From assembly GCA_023213395.1 (NCBI GenBank), contig CM041465.1:99455741-99519740 (forward strand): 64,000 nucleotides of DNA. Direction: 5' to 3'. Within the stretch, counting starts at the first letter, position 1. Each line of letters begins with the position of its first letter. Source of the stretch: Cycas panzhihuaensis. Its lineage: Eukaryota > Cycadophyta. The notes below the pieces were generated by a model, which was given only the letters and a program-made list of their open reading frames with translations, ran no database searches and was not told the DNA's origin. Below, piece after piece: positions 10,443 through 22,485 of the stretch. The position numbers and the translations under genes are program-made.

Positions 10443-11170
10443 ATGGAAAGCACTACAAAGATGGAGATTGAAAAGTTTAATGGCCAGAACTTTAAGCTGT
10501 TGAAGTTAAAGATGGAAGATATCCTCATCTAGAAGGATCAATAGATCGTTGTAGCAGTAAGAAAGCTTGCAACTATGGGTGATAAAGACTGGAAGAAGCT
10601 TGATCAAAAGGTAATCAATTTGATAAGGTTATACCTTTTAGATATGGTATTATTGAATGTTGCTACAATGTCTATAGCCAAAGATCTATGGAGAAAGTTA
10701 GAGGCTTTGTATCAAACAAAGTCTCTAGTTAATAAGTTATTTCTTAAAAAAAAACTATATTCACTCAGGATGAGTGATAGAGATATAGTTGCAGATTATC
10801 TTACTGTATTTAAGAAGATAAGTGTATTACCCTATTATGTTCACTTCCTAATTCTTGGGATAATCTTGGGATAATGATTAGTAGCATGGTTGTTTCCACC
10901 CCAAAATTTGATGATGTTATTGTTGCTTTGATATTAGAAGAGACAAGGCAAAAATCTTCTAAGGATTATTTCAAATAAGCATTAGCAGTGAGAGATCAAA
11001 CATTGGATTGTGACCAACAAAATCCTAGGAACAGATGGCCAAAATCTAGAGGAAAATCCAAATCTCCAGGCAGAGGACCTTTGGTATGCTAAAGATGTGG
11101 GAAGGCCGTCCATATGAAGAGCCAGTGTTGAGTTAAGGCTGATAAGGGAAAGTCACCTGAAGCTACTTCT
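10443..11170 (+). pseudogene. gag: Copia gag of element C
   Basis: The ATG at 10443 gives MESTTKMEIEKFNGQNF, the common start of Tnt1-like Gag. Stops follow where Gln or Trp is expected. LWRKLEALYQTKSLVNK and VADYLTVFKKI are family blocks. A duplicated cttgggataat at about 10855-10880 breaks the frame. The zinc knuckle near 11090 reads C-stop-RCGKAVHMKSQC, so it keeps CX2C...H...C with one stop inside. Gag packages the RNA; this copy cannot. Confidence 0.75.
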
Positions 11171-11219
11171 TCCATGGTAAAAAAAAGCCTCTAATGAAGC
11201 TAATGGCAATGTTTATTTA

Positions 11220-11585
11220 GCAACCTTAGGTAAGTTGTTAAATGTTGAGTCTTGGTTAATTGACTCTGGTGCTTCACTTCATGTTAGTCCCCATAGGGAC
11301 TAGTTTGTGAATACATAAGGATTGATGGAGATGAGGTATTTCTTGGGGATCATTACCCATATAAAATTATGGCTCGTGGAAGGCTAAAGGTTTAATTTGG
11401 GGATGGAAGGGTATATGAGTCATATTCCTGGTTTGGATATGAGTCTATTATTTGTTAATCAATTGGGTGATACATGAATAAAAGTGATCTTTAATAAAGA
11501 TAATTGCAGAATGGTTCAAGGAGCATTGGTGTTAGTAAGAGGAGTCTAATTTGGAACACTATACAAGCTTGATATAAGTATAACA
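11220..11585 (+). pseudogene. pro: Aspartic protease and following spacer of copia C
   Basis: WLIDSGASLHVSP at about 11253-11290 is the catalytic D-S-G of copia proteases, here intact. Stops and frame changes follow. MSHIPGLDMSLLFVNQLG is a decayed form of the HVPGL..NLLSV.QL block. The protease would cut the Gag-Pol polyprotein. Confidence 0.7.
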
Positions 11586-12256
11586 TATGTTGGAAGCTAT
11601 AGTCCAACTATTATATAAAGTAGCAATAATGAAGATAGAACTCAGATATCACTTACTGGTAAAATTATGCTTGGCATTAGAGATTGGGCCATATTGGAGA
11701 GAGACCTCCATGATTTATTCTCTAAAGGTATGGAAGAAGACATCTCTAGAATTAATGGTTCCTTTGATTTTGATTTTTGTGAGCAATATATGTATGACAA
11801 ATAGAATCGAGTTAGTTTTCCTTCAAACTCAAAGAGAGCAAAGGGTATTCTACAATTGGTGCACAACAATGTTTTTGGACCTATTGATACCTCATTGAGT
11901 GGGTCTAAATACTTTGTCTCATTTATAGATGATTTCTCGAGAAAGACATGGGTGTACTTTCTCAAGTAGAAATTTGAAGTTTTCAATAAATTTAAAGAAT
12001 TTAAGGCCTTAGTTGAAAATCAGAGTAATATATGGATTAAGGGACTAAAGATAGATAATGGAGGATAATTTTACTTAAAGGAGTTCAATTAGTTTTATAA
12101 GTAGTGTGAGATAGTAAAGTAAAAGATAATTCCCTATACACCATAGTAGAATAGAGTTGCTAAAAGGATGGATAGGACCTTACTGGAGAGATCGAGGAGT
12201 ATGATCAGTTCTACTAGATTAGAGAAGGAATTCTGGGTAGAGGCTATGATGATTGC
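11586..12256 (+). pseudogene. int: Integrase, N-terminal two thirds, of copia C
   Basis: VFGPIDTSLSGSKYFVSFID (near 11870-11930), KIDNGG near 12055 and the decayed TPQQNG site (TP followed by two TAG codons) near 12140 mark the DDE core. The second catalytic Asp (IDNGG) is kept. The frame continues to EKEFWVEAMMIA and stops at the Tat B insertion point at 12256. The rest is found at 37826. Confidence 0.75.
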
Positions 12257-15200
12257 TAGAATCACGTCAATGGGATGGTAACCACACTTTGCTAGGATTA
12301 GATTAATCAACCAAGAGTTTAAGAATTTAAGGTTAATTTGACAAATGAGAGAGATCACCCACATAGGGAGTCTGTGCATTGGAACACAGGTTTGAGACCC
12401 ACAAATGGCGTATAACTCTCCTCTAGGTAACTCATCTTTGGTTCTAAGGGTAGAAACAGTGAGGGATATTCTCAATTTCCCAAGTAACCTCAAGAAGTAG
12501 GTCCTCCTACCCTTAGATGGCTAAAGGAGGGATCCAAGGTCAAATGAGGGAATGGCTCCTCATTGAAGAAAAAGGGTGTGAATGAGGTGTGTTCGAGAGA
12601 CAATATGATAGGAAATCGTTTGTGGAAAGGGGATTAGGTAATCACCCCATGAATAGAACTAACTTGAAAGGAAGGATGCTAAGGTTAACTAGCTACTACA
12701 GGTGTGATAAGATGAAGAGGGGATGACCTAGAGATAAGGTCTTCTCTAAGCCAATATATCCAAGGTGGGCTTGGGGATGTAAGGCAATGGTCAGAAGGCG
12801 TTTCCACCATTTTGAGTACAAAGAGCTCGGTACTCTATGTGTTGTGGTGAAGTGGTAGATGTATTGTTATGTTTATTGCAAATGGGGAAAAAAACATAAA
12901 CTAACAAATAAACTATCATTTACTCTTTGATATGACAACCTCACCCTCCTTTCGATTTTCTAGGAAAGAAAGAAAAGAAATAAAGAGACTAGCCAAACAT
13001 TTGCAAACATGCATGTAAGAGGTGTAAGGCCAAATGGAAGGGGCATGTAACCAAGCAACGAAGTGAAAGAATATAATTCCTACTTCATGCACTTCCCTAG
13101 ATGAGTAAACAAATCAAAATACATGCAAATGATAGATGCATGCCTATTTCTTTACTCTTTTTCGTTTTTACTCTAAGTATGCAAGCAAACAAGTTTTTAA
13201 TAAGAGAAAGAAAGCTATAAGAAAAGAGGTGGCGCTGCACTTGGAAGATTACGCAGCTAAATGAATATGCTCTCTCGTGCACACTCTCTTATCTCTTCCT
13301 TTCCCCAAACATGAATGGCATAGAGTGATGGTGTTGGGGCTTCCTTACCTTCCCCAAGTCGAAAAGGAAGAAAGTAGGAAAGGAAAAGAGAAATGTATAT
13401 GCAAAAGATTAGAAAGTGATAAGGAAACAAAAGGAAAAAGATGTACCTGGTATGATGTGCTTCTTCCTCCTCCATGCGTGGCATAGCTAGAACCTGCAAC
13501 CAATGAGTATTTCCCTTTTCCAAGGGGCTACTAGGGTATGATATATATATATATATATATATATACAAAAGTGTATAAAGTGATACCAACAAAGTATGCT
13601 TAATCAAGTAAAACTCTTAGTTATGAGACTGCTTCCAACCTCATCTAGGCTAGCAAGACAAGTAAATGGATGGAGATGGTTAGCCTCAGATTGGCTAATC
13701 CTCCAAAACACATGCCTCCACGCTGCATAAGCACATAAATAGTAGATAATGATAAAATAATAGGGGCTAAATGTATAAATAACAGGCTACAAAAAAGTTA
13801 CAGATGTTGCTAATGTTGCAAAAGTCACGATGCACAACTTTTACAACCTAAGATCGATCCAACACCCAAAGGCAAGGTGGAGTATGATTGGGGGCTACAA
13901 TCCTACCTATGTAGGGCTCACAAGGCTAGAGCAAGCATAGCAATAGGCTGTGTACAATGCTACTAGCGGTGGCCTCTCTTCCAAGAGCTCTTTATTAGCC
14001 TAAGGGAAGCATGAAGGAGGAAGAGGAAAAGGGGAGAAGGGGGCTGCCCTTAAGGGGAAGGCATTATTGGGTTATGGAACCCACCTTGGCTCCTTTCTCT
14101 CACCCTTTTGGGACTTCTCCCTTACTGCATCCTTGGAGAAACTAGGGAAGAGCAAGAAGTTACAGAGGATAGACAAGGAACGAGGGAAGGGATGCCTCCT
14201 TTCGACAATGGAAAAACTAGAGAAAGGGGGAATATACAAGATGTTTCTATCACTTTTGAAGAACTTGAAAGGAACAAAATGAAACAAGGATGGAGGAAAT
14301 ACCTACTATGGGCAAATTAGGAATAGATCTACCTGAGAAAATAGAAAAGAAAGGCAGTCCTAGAGGGTTTATAGGTGATTATGAAATCTGGAGAGACAAC
14401 CTTGATGGAGTATAGTACTTGTGCTTAAAGGCGAGCCTTGGAGCATGTCTTGCTTAAAGAGGCCTTATCTCAGGCCTACTACCATAGATCTGAGCTACAG
14501 AGGACTAATCTCAGGCTAAAACATAGGTATGCTAGGTGTTGCAGGGCATGTCTGTAGGAGGGCACCTATGAGAGAGCTGGAAGAGATGATAAAGAAGTGG
14601 AGGAAGAGAGTTTAAGAGAAAAAAATGATGTCTTTTTAGGTTTTAAATATAACCCTAGCTTAATTGAGTGATTAAGGTTCAACTAGGGCCAAGAATATGA
14701 CTTAGCCACATGGTAATTTCATAATAAATATAAAATTTACCATGATAGATTTTAAAATATAGTTTATGATAGTCACCCTGTAGTAAACTTTGCGGTACTA
14801 TAAAGTCTACTTTGGTATCATGATATTCATTGTGGTGCTGTGACAGCATAAGAAACAAAAGGAGAAGAAGGAGCTAGGAGCCCTAAAGGAAGGTATCTCA
14901 GGCCTAGGAGGGCCTAATCCTTTGTCTAGATGGCTAGGAGATAGTCATAAGGGAAAAATGACCTACGCTAGATAGAGCACCAAAGAGAGAGGGTTCCCAA
15001 GAAGCTGGCAAATGGGTAAGAATATACCAATCATACCTAGCAGGGTGCTAAAAGCTATGATATGGCAATGGGATTGTGAATGGATCACAAGGTCTAGTTT
15101 ACATACTTGGGACAACATAGAGATGTGTAGGAGGGTTGTGGAGTGCCATGTCCCAAGATCGTCATAGGCTAGAATAGTATCAAGCAATATGATTAAGCAA

Positions 15201-15360
15201 CATATGCAAGATGATAACTCAAATGAATTAATCAATCATGCAGTGGAAAATTGATGCTTTGATTTACCTTTCTCAAGAAGTGACAAAGGTAAAGGATAGA
15301 AGTGTACATGTACTTACTTGAGTCAACTCGCCAAAATCTATTCCTGGTAGTTGGGAAACA
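12257..15360 (-). repeat. 3' LTR of Tat B
   Basis: The + strand begins tagaatcacgtc (expected TG mutated to TA) and ends ttgggaaaca next to the polypurine tract. It parallels 22486-25155/37391-37825 throughout. It includes a B-box-like ggtttgagacc (12389), an (AT)n run near 13540-13565 and paired short ORFs that are shadows of low-complexity sequence. No gene lies inside. Confidence 0.85.
13538..13565. repeat. AT dinucleotide repeat in the 3' LTR of Tat B
   Basis: A TA/AT run whose counterpart in the 5' LTR (23768-23790) is shorter and interrupted by GTATGTA. On the sense (-) strand it could serve as the TATA region of the LTR promoter; this is only inference from composition and position. 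Confidence 0.6.
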
Positions 15361-15380
15361 CTACCCCCTTAGCAACAGAG
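15361..15380 (-). other. Polypurine tract of Tat B
   Basis: ctaccccctt on the + strand reads aagggggtag on the - strand, directly before the TGTTTCCC that starts the LTR. Confidence 0.75.
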
Positions 15381-16063
15381 CCTTGCTACCTGAAGGCGCA
15401 ATGTGATAGTAAATGCTAGAAACATAATGTTAGTGACATATATATACAAACAAAAATAACAATGGTGTGAGCCAAGGACGACGATGAGTGTTATGGCAGA
15501 ACATGTGGGCATGGATGCGAGAGTGAGACAACATAGGGGTTGCCTATATATCACCCTATAATTAACTAGCAATGATGATAGATAAGGGGGGGATGCCCCC
15601 ATCGTAGGAGTACAAGAGAAATGTGGTGATTACCACACATGGGATCAGATAGAAGTCATGAATAAGGTGTTATGTATAGAAACAAGTCAAAAACGGTGGG
15701 AGTTATGTGCTTAAGATATATGCTAAGAGTAGAGTAAGGAAACAAACGTAGTGGTCACCATAGTTTAACCTCATTAGAGGCTAACTTTCAGAGGTGTGAA
15801 TGAATCATGATGTAAAGGAAGGGATAACCTAAGACTTAGGTGCCTAAGCAAGTAGACAAGTCTCTCAAGGGGGTCACTAAGAAGTGGGAGGTGACACTCA
15901 AGGATGAGATAAACCAGGCTATCCCCCTCGACATCGAGAGCCCGAGGAATGTGTTAGATGTTAATGGAAGGAAAACAAGCCAACAAGGACCTAGCAGTCA
16001 AGGTGAGGGCTCTCAGGCATGGGCACCGCACTTGTTAGACCTAGGTGAGATGGGACACCATAA
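15381..16063 (-). other. 3' untranslated region of Tat B
   Basis: The stretch aligns with 5831-6505 in A and 62415-63010 in F. The + strand ORF at 15840-16280 overlaps the real - strand RNase H and is a shadow. No separate gene is supported. Confidence 0.5.
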
Positions 16064-16320
16064 CCTGAGAGTCACAAAAGAGGATGATGGGTCCATGGTG
16101 GAAGTGGAGCACATCGATAAGGGCCTTAATAACAGTTGTGTACTCAACTTCGTTATTGGTAGCTTGAGGAAGGAAGATCCCAAAACGCGTGAAGTCATAT
16201 CTAGAAGGATAATAAATAATCCACGTGATGGTGGAAGGGCTTGGGTTACCGTAGCTTCTACTGTCAGTGAAGACGAGTAACGTCGTAGTAGAAGGAATGG
16301 TCTTGATGGGGCAAATCAAG
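16041..16320 (-). pseudogene. Archaeal-type RNase H (aRNH) of Tat B
   Basis: On the - strand LVFTDSRSYGNPSPS, LPQATNNEVEYTTVIKAL and ILFCDSQVM contain the catalytic Asp, Glu and Asp. This is the longest open copy of the four; its frame (16041-16445) extends upstream of the domain without a recognisable function. Gly residues of the TDGGSRGNPGP motif are partly replaced, so activity is doubtful. Confidence 0.75.
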
Positions 16321-16853
16321 GAAAAGAGTACTGATAAGGTTAATGGGAAAAAAAGAATCAACGTAGGGAAGTAGTCATGAGGGACACCAATAGCTATCAA
16401 TAGGGGTCGTGAAGGGAAGGAGGACCCAAGGGTGAGGCTACCCATGGACGAGGAAACTGATCCAGTGGATGGGAAGGAAACGATGGCAAAAAGGCCCCTC
16501 TAGGGTCCTAAAGGTCACTAAATAAAGCGAGGTGCAGTCCTGGATGGGGAGGACGCTTCCTTTGGGAGCCCCAAAGGTATGAACATACAACAAAAATGGG
16601 TTCAAGATGGTGAAGTGAGTTAGATAAGTATAAACTTGGGTATATATGGAGATGGCACAAAAATCTAGGCAGAAGGGGCCTTATAAGGCTAAAAGGGGAT
16701 GCCATAAATGCACCCAGAGGGTAAGAAGAAAAGAGGACCATGAAGGCAAAATGGGGGACATACCCAGAAGGCAAAGGTAATTAAAGGAGAGAGATAGTCC
16801 TAAGGGCTATCGCGGTGAGAGAAATGAAGGAGGTGCCTGTCGGGGCCCCCGCC

Positions 16854-16860
16854 TATATAA
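16854..16860 (+). promoter_or_regulatory. TATA box of the antisense gene in Tat B
   Basis: TATATAA in gcctatataaggaaaac. The same box and downstream ttcattttcacgggc occur in F (63761), with a close match in A (7295). Inferred Pol II promoter on the strand opposite gag-pol. Confidence 0.6.
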
Positions 16861-17165
16861 GGAAAACTTGGTGAAAATGGGATTCATTTTCACGGGCTCA
16901 CAATCAATTCAGAGTCCTTCTCCCTACGTAGTGGAGCACTACCTGACTTTAGAGGCATATAGGGGGAGATCAAACCATTGGATCAGGATGCAGAGACAAC
17001 CAATATGACTAAGGAGTTGAGATGGTGGTAGCTAGGCCAAATCCAATGAGTAGATCACACCTTATCCTGCCCATTTCATCATTTGAATTTGATGAGTTTT
17101 TGATGGTTTATTCAGTATATATATGTGGATATACATACTGGCAGATGGTATGTTGGGCTTTGTAG

Positions 17166-17770
17166 GAACAACAAAGATGGGGAGATTGATTGAGGTGGTA
17201 GTCTAGGAGATATTCCCCCACGCTTACGTAGAGGGGCAACCTCCCATCCAGGTAAGAGAGGAGCCACGGTCGGTAGGGGCTCATACAGAAACATTTGTCC
17301 CATTGGTTAGGGTAAGGGATATATGGGTAGTGAAGTCCCAGGAGCACTGGGTGAGAGTGGGATAGCTACAGGGAGAGATGGACAAGACTAGAGCAAAGAG
17401 AGACACCTTACGAGGTTAGGCCTAGGCACTAGAGGCTCAGGGAGGAGTAGGTGGGGATGCAAAAAGTTATATCCAAGTGGCCGTGCTAGAGGAGCATCTC
17501 TGAGGGATGGAGGAAAGGCTCTGAGGAGTAGAGGGTAAGAGGGATCATATCTAGGCACGATACAATTAGCTGGTGGATCAGGTGGCATCGAGGTCATCAT
17601 AGAGCAGGACGTATACTCACATGATGGTGACGACCCTAAGGAGGCTCAGGATGAAGGGAGCGACATAGGGAGCTCTTAGAGGCGCAGGAGGAGCTTAGTA
17701 GGTATGTGGTCTCCCAGGGAGGGATCACATCAACCAAGAGACAATGCACTATAAGTAGAGGACCGCCACA
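17166..17770 (+). pseudogene. Antisense gene of Tat B, exon 2 only (coiled-coil part)
   Basis: After the acceptor ttgtag at 17165, the + strand reads MGRLIEVVV, then FPHAYVEGQPPI, then TFVPLVRVRDIWVVKS. A charged stretch with heptad-like spacing follows (LEEHL.GMEERL.GVEGKRD). TAG/TGA codons stand where Gln or Arg is expected. Exon 1 is gone: sequence shared with the leader of A and E up to about 17095 jumps into intron sequence at about 17100. The same C-terminal text is seen in A and E, so it was coding before decay. Function unknown. Confidence 0.6.
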
Positions 17771-18532
17771 GAGTAGGAGATGCTAGTTTTGATTTGGGAA
17801 AGCATCGAACCTCCAAGGAGTAACCATATGTTACCACATAATTATACTCCTCCCTACAAGGATTCTGGCTTCCCGTGGATAATGTACCATACCATTTATA
17901 TGATATGACATATTATGATTTTTATGTATATAGACAAGGCCATTGGTACCCCATTTGATATATGATGATGTGTGATGATACATATTAATGTATTGTGTTA
18001 TATTTGCTTTTGTATGTATGTTTATGTATATATATGTATAAGGGTACAAAAGTGCATAATGAGCTATACGTCATGATGATTTAAGTTGATTATTATATGG
18101 TTTATGTTAAAGGATTGTTTGAGTTGCACATACTTCCTTTCATGTAGGACGACACCCCTAGTGGGCACATGCAATCACCTTGAGTATCGATGATAGGCAT
18201 ATGTAGGGCTAGTAGGTAGGGAGCCATACATGTCCATATAGGAGCATAGCGGAATATACAAAGGAAGCACTAGCGAGAAGGGGAGTAATGATACTTGAAT
18301 ATACCATCCTAGTTGGGAAGTGTTTCCAAGCTAAAGAGTGATGGGGACAACACACCTAATTAGGAAGATAGGCCTCCAAAGAAAGAGGGACAAGGGGTTC
18401 TGCTAGAGGAACCCAAAAGAAGTGAGAGGGCCACCCTAAATTGCCATTTCACCTATGATTAGGAGGAATTGGTACATGCTTAGGGTGGTAGTTTAGGCTC
18501 ATTTCAGAGTGAAAGGAGGGAGAGAGGTGTGC
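17771..18532. other. Deletion-scarred spacer in Tat B where RT, RNase H and integrase should be
   Basis: Near 17845 actcctccctacaaggattc matches E near 56350, which lies between exon 2 and the integrase finger in E. After about 17900 the sequence is AT-rich and shares nothing I can align with pol. No ORF is supported. Roughly 2 kb of pol is missing relative to E. Confidence 0.5.
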
Positions 18533-19045
18533 CTACAAAGAGGTAGGGGTAATCATACATAGAATTGGAGATAGATGACGAAGAGTAGGCCCTGTGTGGC
18601 TAGGCCTATAAGCAAAATGGTTTTGGTCAAAACTAGATGAGTGTGACGGACTTAACATGTGACAGGTCATGTGATAAGGTTGCATCTGAGTAAGATAGGC
18701 TTTGGTCCTAAGTGAGGATCTAGAGCATGAAAAAAAAGCACCTCTATGAGTGTCTCGTGGACATGGATGCCTACATAAAACCACTCGGGGAGGACGAGAA
18801 GATGAAAGAAGTGGTTGGTTTAGAATCAATGGCTCAAAAGCCAATGTAGAATGAAGAGGAGTAGGAATATCCGATCGGGATATCTCCCTAGGTGCATGTG
18901 AAACTAGGGTGACACACCAAGCAGGGGACTCATAACCCTCACTATCTAGATCAGAATCACCCATGACAGCTAAGTAACCATAATTACCTATACTGATAGG
19001 GGTAAACCTGACTAGGTTTGGCTCATGACAAGGCATAGGTTTCAA
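18533..19045 (-). pseudogene. Protease-RT linker of Tat B
   Basis: A 170-codon open frame on the - strand. NLVRFTPISIGNYGYLAVMG and DSDLDSEGYESP align with NLIYFAPIGAGSYRYFIVLS and DHESDNEDEEPPHP in E (58791-59069). It is the variable linker between protease and RT in this family. No enzymatic motif is seen. Confidence 0.5.
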
Positions 19046-19255
19046 CTAATGAAGGTCAGTCTCCTGAAATAGAGGCCCCACGGAAGGGATAGTCCCCTCA
19101 GGATCGCTATCTTCATCATCGAAGATAGCTTGGCAGGCTGGATGAGAAGTGTGAGATGGCATAGGCTTATGGGTGATAACTTGAATTCATCCTTCATGGA
19201 CAAATTTAAGTTATCCCCAATGTGAGAAGTAGATTACTCCCATTTGGTTGAGCTA

Positions 19256-19540
19256 CGATCAGCCCAATAGGAGGTTGTACTCCATATCGATATCGAGTAC
19301 AACAATATCAATAGAAATGGTCTTCCCTCGTAAGGTGAGGGAAAGGGAGATTGTCCCTAAGGGGGACTTCTTAGTCCTGTCATACCCTTGGCATTTCCAA
19401 GGGACAGACTCAAGAGCTACTATGCCCAGCTCCTTAAGAATGCGCACAGGCATAGCATTAACCAAGGAGCCATTATCTACGATGGTCCTCTTTATGATAA
19501 AAGTGGGAGTGTCAATGGAAATGACAAATGGGAAATGCAA
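19256..19540 (-). pseudogene. pro: Retroviral-type aspartic protease of Tat B
   Basis: IVDNGSLVNAMPVRILKELG carries the active-site triplet as D-N-G, followed later by VVLDIDMEYNLLLG, the second conserved block of gypsy proteases. E has the same D-N-G. The enzyme would mature Gag-Pol as a homodimer. The domain is open for 93 codons. Confidence 0.75.
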
Positions 19541-20524
19541 AAGCTTCTCTCGTTCACTGGGAGATGGGAGATCTTAAGGATCGAATGAGATGATAGGTGG
19601 TCCATATGATGTGGTGCCTACCACATGGATGGAAGCATCTTATTGGCCAAGAGCTTCAAGAAGAAGAGCACGTTACTCATGATAGCTTCTCAAGACATCC
19701 ATCAAGGACATCCCCACGGTGATAGTATGGAGCTCGTCAATGATAAAGAAGGGCTTCCTCTTCGTGGTAGGTTGGGGAAGCACCTTTCGAAAATCATAAT
19801 GACCAGGGTGTAAGGGAATAGTCTTGAGAAGCACTGGGAGTTTTAGAGGAGCAACCTCCATGAGAGGATCAAGGTGAGATGTGGAAGGAGAGGCACAATT
19901 TGCACCTTTAGCTACTTTGGACCGTGTTAAGGCGTATAACGGTGTAGTCTCGAGCATCAAAATGACTCTCTTTCCCTTGTTTCAGGATCAAGAAGATGAA
20001 GGAGTGCGATGGTCGAGAGAACCAGAGGAAGAGGACAAATTCCTTACACCCTTCCCTTTGGCTTATAAAGAGCGAGGGTTTGGAAATCTTGCTATGTTTC
20101 AACTATTCTTTTGTTGGTTGTTCCGATCATGTTCCCCATGTTTGGGGAAGGGATCTCTATAGACAGGGTAGTCTAAGTTAGGCCTAGATGCTTGTTTAGG
20201 AGAAGAATCATGCTACGAGATAGCTCTAAGGTGTTGGGCCTAACACTGTGAATCTTCATGGAAACATTCCCCCTGGATGGAACAGCACTTCTTCTCAAGG
20301 GAGGAATCATGCTTCCTTGCTTGAGAAGACTAGGTGTTATCACCCTTGAAGGGAGTGACTTGAGAAGCCTAGTGGACTAGTTTATGTGAGGTAAGGGATG
20401 ACGGAGCCTGGAGTTTGAGCTCCTTCATGGTACATTCAAATGAACGTATGTTGGAAGTGAGAGGATCTAAGGTCTTCTCAGTTGGATAGGAAGAAGACTT
20501 GGCGAGTTGCTGGATTTTGGTCTG
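19541..20524 (-). other. Gag C-terminal / protease N-terminal region of Tat B
   Basis: This is the expected place for the end of Gag. Short - strand frames (19673-19960 and 19908-20102) are present but broken. A Cys/His-containing stretch lies near 20200-20300, but I cannot fit it to a clean CCHC knuckle. Confidence 0.4.
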
Positions 20525-21010
20525 TCACGGTGGTGGAGGTGCCTCACATTGTTGTGAGGGATTTAGAGGCTTCTTGAGTCTGACTTGGATCTCAATGGCC
20601 TCAAGCGCTAAGTACTTGGCTATGGTGGAGTCACATGTAGTTGCCCCCATTTTAAGGACTTCGATGTGGACTTTTGGGCGAAGAGCATTGATAAAGAGGT
20701 CTCTCTTCAACTCCTCAGGCAAAGTTGCCATAGTGGAATGAAGGTGGTCATGAAAGCATCTTACAAAGTCACAATTCATCTCATCGTGAACTTGTTTAAT
20801 AGACAAGAGGGCTTTCATTCCACTTTCAAATAGACGGGCTACGTCAAAATAGTTGACAAATTCATCCATGAGCTATTGGAATGAAAAGATAGAATGTGAT
20901 GGTAGGTGATAGAACCACTTAAGGGCATCACCTTGATGGGATCGTAGGAAAAGTTTTATAAGAATATGGTTATAGGCCCAATAATCGATACATGCCATAG
21001 AAAAACTACA
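20525..21010 (-). pseudogene. gag: Gag core domain (retrotransposon gag) of Tat B
   Basis: The - strand reads LFLRSHQGDALKWFYHLP, one stop, then MDEFVNYFDVARLFESG, matching the L..SL.G.A..WF..LP and F...F blocks of plant Tat Gag. VRCFHDHLHSTMATLPEE and FINALRPKVHIEVLK follow. It would build the capsid. One Gln to TAG change splits the core at about 20870. Confidence 0.75.
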
Positions 21011-22465
21011 TACATATTATGTTAGGTCTTATGATGAAGTCCCATCAAATTTGGGGACCTTAGGAAGGTGAGGTAGTAAGTTGGTTCTTAGTGCCTTGAT
21101 AGACAGGGGCGTCGATCTATAGTCCACAAAGAGGCGCATCCTTGGCTAGACCATAGGGTCAATGGGAGCTAGAAGAGGAGGTGGACAATGTTACTCAAAT
21201 ACTCCTTAGAGGGTTTGGTTCGAAAGGGGATGTTATCCTCCCACTGTTTAGTGAGAGGATATGGATCCCACATTCGAAGGGATATTCACAAGAGCAGATG
21301 GGTGTGACAGACCCATTCCTCCTTGAAGAAATGCTCCTTATTAGAAAGGAGCTTGAGGGAAAGTGCCTTGGGAGGGGGCTTGCCCTCCTTACAAAGGCAC
21401 AACATGAGGTGCAACATAGGATAATAGAAAAGAGGGGTGAGGGACCAAGTTTTGCCCATATGGGCTTCCTGTGGGTGGTATGACCCCATATGGGTGCAAA
21501 GGGTTCACCCCAAAAGCTGGAAGGGAGTTTCCTTTACTGTGCCCTCACAGTTGAGAGGTGTAACTGGGAGGCATGTAAAGAGAAGAGTCCCTAGCCTAGA
21601 GTTGAGAGTGTGTGGGGGCAGGCCCCACACGGCTAGAAGTAGGGGTAGATACAGGTCCCCTAGGTCTAGTAGGCGGTGGATATGCTACTATCAGAGGAGG
21701 AATAGTCATTTGACTAGATGGGGATATACTCAACCCAAGTTAGGAAGAAGACATACCTTGGGTGGTCCCCAAAGAATATAAGCTATGGGGAGAAGAAGAT
21801 GAAGTAAAAGGTAGGTTTATCATAAGTCTGGAGGTCGAATGGGATGAGTGAGGCAAGGGGGACGTAGAAGAAGGAAGCATAATGCTTCGCAAGATGTTCT
21901 CGAATCACTTAGGTGGAAACATTGGCTAAGGGTTTCTACTACATCAGCGGGACCGGTATTCGCTTGATCGTAAGAGGTGGACGGAACTTCATATGAAGCG
22001 AACCCCATAGGGTAATCCTCATGAGAGTCACCATTGTGTTCGTGAAACTCTAGAGGGGATGAAGCCTCTACTTCATTAGTAGAGAGATGATGGGATTGTG
22101 GGTGTTGCTGGTCACCTGGATAAAAGATAAGATCCTCGCCCCCTTAGGCGAACACTGGGAAATAAGTGGAAGGCTGATGCTAATCAGACACATAAGCATG
22201 ATATACCCAATTTGAGGGAAATCCCTCCATAGTGGAATCAGGATCTGACGTAGGAAGGGAGTGATATGATGAGTCTTTTAATAATGGAGGTAGACCTCAT
22301 AAGCGACATGAGAATCGCCACATATAAGTTCTGACTATGGGTTGGAAGAAAGTAGAGATAAAGTGGTGTGCACATTGGGGGCTATCCAACAAAACCAAAA
22401 GGGAGAGCTACCAAGAGGAAGTAGCACCAATAGGAAAGGGGAAGGAATGATTCCCTTACTAGCAG
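21011..22465 (-). other. Gag N-terminal region and leader of Tat B
   Basis: Short broken frames occur on both strands and none is recognisable. Given the primer-binding site at 22466-22485, about the first 0.5 kb is expected to be untranslated leader and the rest the variable N-terminus of Gag. Confidence 0.4.
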
Positions 22466-22485
22466 GTCCCCAGTATGGTCATTAG
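22466..22485 (-). other. Primer-binding site region of Tat B
   Basis: On the - strand taatgaccatactgggga follows the LTR end directly. It resembles the TGGCGAC...CTGGGGA segment after the 5' LTR of many plant Tat elements, with TGGC changed to TAAT. A close copy is at 47914-47930. Confidence 0.6.

Noticed and set aside
13257-13607. 116-codon - strand ORF and its 23.5-kb counterpart (23503-23703)
   Set aside because: Present in both LTRs of Tat B but with different frames and breaks; it includes the AT repeat. It reflects LTR homology, not a gene.
15840-16280. 146-codon + strand ORF
   Set aside because: It overlaps the archaeal-type RNase H on the - strand, which has family motifs; the + frame has none and is a shadow.
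18533-19045. Possible independent gene (170 codons)
   Set aside because: Its text aligns with the region between protease and RT in Tat E, so it is the polyprotein linker.
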